Positions 61,201-64,000 of a DNA stretch of 64,000 nucleotides are shown here, piece after piece. The notes below the pieces were generated by a model. It saw only the letters and a list, made by a program, of their open reading frames with translations, made no database searches and was not told the origin of the DNA. The position numbers were made by a program, and so were the translations under genes. Position 1 is the first letter of the stretch, and each line of letters starts with the position of its first letter. This DNA comes from Neurospora crassa OR74A (Eukaryota > Ascomycota > Sordariomycetes > Sordariales > Sordariaceae). Location: NCBI RefSeq assembly GCF_000182925.2, contig NC_026503.1, positions 2,418,001 to 2,482,000 of the forward strand. Reading direction: 5' to 3'.

Positions 61201-64000
61201 CTGTCACAACATGAAACTGCGTATGATGAAAGGGGGTGAAGAGAGTCGCCATATCGGGTCATCATTCCACATGAGTCGAAGATTTCGGAACATTTCCAGA
61301 ACTCACTGACGTTTTGCTAGTTGTCATCCCTGAGATGTCTGGATATCCAGCTATCCTTTTCGTTGATTACACCTGAATGGCCGCCCTGTGCCCCTCAGTC
61401 AAATCAGTCAGCATCATGACTCTTGTTGTCTCAATTGGACCCTCGCGTTCCTGAGCCTGTCCCTGGGCGTCCCCCAAGTGAGACAACACGTAAGGGGCAT
61501 ACGGCTTCCAAGACCAAAGAGGCTAGGCCGATCTAGGTAGGTATGTAGGTAGGTCTCTGAGTGGTCAAGCACGGAAAGATAGCATGGGTAAAACCTTGAA
61601 TCGCAACCACAACATTTAATAAATGTTATTTCATCTGGCCACCGACCGACGATGAATTGACATTACTTGTTGAGATGATACGGTGGATGGCGTATGGACT
61701 AATGTTACAGATCTGCGCATATAACATTATCTGCCAAAGCAAGCGGAGTCGGCAGAGCCGTTGATCGAGCTGCCGCTGGCGTTGCGAAATGCGGCGAATG
61801 TGAATGTGATTGCATTGTCCACGCTGGCGGGGTTGAATGTCGAGACGTTGAGTTCGACTTTAGCCCGGAACCATACAGATGGTACTCTACCTATTTGGAG
61901 CTGTGATTGTACTTACAGTACAGTAACTTACTGTACTCCATGTACTGCAGTCCGTAACGGAAAGGCAGTCACCCTCCCGCACTTGCCCATTCCTACCTAG
62001 GTCTACGGCACTGCGCGGTCCTGTCCTGCGGTCGTAATGCATCTACATAGACTGATCCCTACCTTATGTTTAAGTTGGTTGTAGGCAGATGGAGTTGTGG
62101 CCGATTCCGAAACAGCAAGAGCCTTTTGACTTTGCGCATTGATAATATCCATCGGCGTTGGCTGGTATAAACATCGGAATCTTGCCCCCCCCTTATAGTT
62201 AGAGTGAGTATAGTACCAGTCTGGAGCATTGTTCCCGATTAAGCCGCGGCAGTGCCTGGTGACCCGTTCGGCCTCGTCCCTGATGATCACGACATTCCTG
62301 TCGCACAAAGAAAAGTCAACGAGCCGAACTCCAGATCTGGCCGACCGATTAAGTATTCCGGATGGAGATGAAGACGAGACAGAAGTCGTTGAGATGTGGT
62401 ACACCAAGAGGTGGTCGGGCCGCAGAGGGGTCACATACTATTGCGCGCTCACTCAGGATACCACCACAGCACCACCCACCCACTTCTTGGCAGCCGATAC
62501 GATATCCTCCGTATGTACTGGCGCCTCATTCATCTTTCCACAGCGCCATAAACGGCATAGGTGATCGTGCAGCAGAAAGGCGCAGAATTAATGTTGACTG
62601 GTGGACTGGCCGTCGCCTTCAATGTCGCAAGCGCCTTGACGCGCGTTGGCAACGACTATTGCATACTCCGCTCGCGCGATCCCACGATACCCGGAGGTTG
62701 AAGGCTCGATGCGACTTAATCGGCCCTCATGTCGCGCTGGCCTGGTCTCAATGACAGGGCAGCCACTGTGCAAGAGTGCTGGGGCTTGGGGAAACAACAC
62801 GGGGGTCACCACCGCAGACTCACGCGCAACGGCGAGAAATCGAAGTCGGAATCCGCCCGGGACTCCAGGTTTGGGGACCCCTTGCTCGTTCCACACGTTT
62901 TTTTTTCTTTGTTTCCTCACGGTATTTTCTTCCTCCGCCTCGTTGGAGGGACTTAATTGACCATGTTATTGCCGATAATACCTTTGCTGTCGGCTGACCC
63001 AACAGATATAGCAAAGCCCAAGCTGATCACCACCAGATCATGGCAGCAGAGAGGTCCATCAATGAACAAAGGAAGGATGATATTTTATGCCTATCCACCA
63101 CCACTGCAGCACACCACATTGCGGACACCACCGCAGGCTGGGCAGCTCAGCGACATGTTGGCTGTAGCAACGGACCTGGTTAGCGCGACCTTGGCGAGCG
63201 CTGATGAGCCTGGCCAATCACACAATTTCGGCTCGCATGCCCCCATTAGAATAGGTATGTATGGAATCGTGAAGACACCCGAGGCCGCGAGCGAAAGGAC
63301 TTTTTCTGGGGTTCAGGCCAGTTGTAGGGTATCTCAACCCTGCATGTCCTCTTTTTGATGATGACGACGCAGTCGATGGCGGCGCGTTGCGGCAATATCA
63401 AGCGGCTGTTAAGTGCCAATGAAGGCCCATGTTGAGATGAGATGGTGGTAGCGAAGACCTTGACTTCTGCAACTTCTCCCTACCTACTGAGAGCAAGCGA
63501 GAACACGAGGAAAGAGCAACGAAGGGAAAGCAGATGATCAGTCAAGTTCTTGCATGGGTTTCCAAGGTTTTGATAGCTGTCTGTCTCCCTTTCTTGACAC
63601 TGGTTAGTTCTGTCCCTGTCTTTCTCCAAGCATCCGTTCCTTTCGCTTTCTCATCGGCTGCTTCCAAGCACCTTGGTGTATTGTTATGTCTGGTCATCTC
63701 GAACCAACGACGACGAATTTGCACCACAAAGTTGCAGCAAGCTAAGTAGAATTTGGACGGGCTCGTTGCGATTCAGATTGCAGTAGCAGCGCTCATCATG
63801 TGACAACATGCGCGCATCCTTCCCCCTCCCAGTCGCTAAATGGAAATTTCCTGACATGCCCGTGTATACACGGCATCGTTTCGATTTTGCCTCCAACGGC
63901 CGACCGATCCATCGATCGGACACATGAGTCTGGAGTCCCTGACGACGGGAGCAACATGCAAAGGTGAGGCAAGACACAAATCGGTTGCAATTTGTTTCCA
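57618..64000. other. 6.4-kb gene-poor right end
   Basis: No coding region, tRNA or rRNA that I can support. Frames are short, overlapping and without motifs. Visible structure: 33 A in a row at 58191-58223, an A/T low-complexity patch at 59900-59960, and TAGGTAGGTATG-type runs near 61535-61555. Base composition is normal, so this is not RIP-damaged repeat. A gene cut off beyond 64000, or a non-coding transcript, is possible. Confidence 0.45.

Noticed and set aside
62003-62434. 143-residue minus-strand frame near the right end
   Set aside because: No domain, overlapped by plus-strand frames, no splice or start support.

Overview
The window is from a filamentous ascomycete, most like Neurospora or a close Sordariales relative. 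The nuclear genes carry short introns with GTAAGT-like donors and CTAAC/CTGAC-like branch sites, and the proteins are typical of ascomycetes. A 20.7 kb block (5861-26606) has lost most of its CpA dinucleotides to TpA, with stop codons scattered through recognisable transposon reading frames. That is the mark of repeat-induced point mutation (RIP). Genus-level assignment is inference.

Left edge (1-5858): an intron-containing elongator tRNA-Met (CAT) on the minus strand, a family III CoA-transferase gene on the minus strand, and about 2.7 kb with no supportable gene.

AT-rich island (5861-26606): a set of nested transposons that can be fully unpacked. The outer element is a Tc1/mariner transposon of about 1.43 kb with 33-bp inverted ends and TA flanks. 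Its transposase gene on the minus strand is cut into three pieces. One cut is a Gypsy LTR retrotransposon (6199-19726, 340-bp LTRs, target duplication CCAAA). The other is an LTR element in minus orientation (19919-25700, 339-bp LTRs, target duplication AGTAG) whose long reading frame I do not recognise. The Gypsy element was itself entered by a Mutator-like element (13473-16925, 90-bp inverted ends, 10-bp target duplication). It also carries a possible solo LTR and a 90/63-bp tandem array.

Gene-rich right part (28518-57617): a Zn2Cys6 transcription factor convergent with an intradiol ring-cleavage dioxygenase; an oligopeptide transporter (OPT) divergent from a mitochondrial beta-ketoacyl-ACP synthase; a Cbp3-type cytochrome bc1 assembly chaperone; dihydrofolate reductase; a Ypp1/TTC7-type plasma-membrane PI4-kinase scaffold divergent from Rix1 (60S ribosome maturation); a WW-domain protein; and a secreted, probably GPI-anchored GH16-type glycosidase. 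Exon-intron structures were worked out by hand. All multi-exon coding sums are multiples of three. Two introns (CoA-transferase and OPT) are themselves multiples of three without stops and can be mistaken for coding sequence.

Between the WW gene and the GH16 gene lies a nearly perfect inverted repeat with arms of about 392 bp (53987-55159). It has escaped RIP although it sits in a genome with strong RIP, probably because the arms are just under the length RIP needs. The last 6.4 kb (57618-64000) shows no gene I can support. The genes are mostly unrelated housekeeping functions. The only plausible functional pairing is the transcription factor next to the ring-cleavage dioxygenase.
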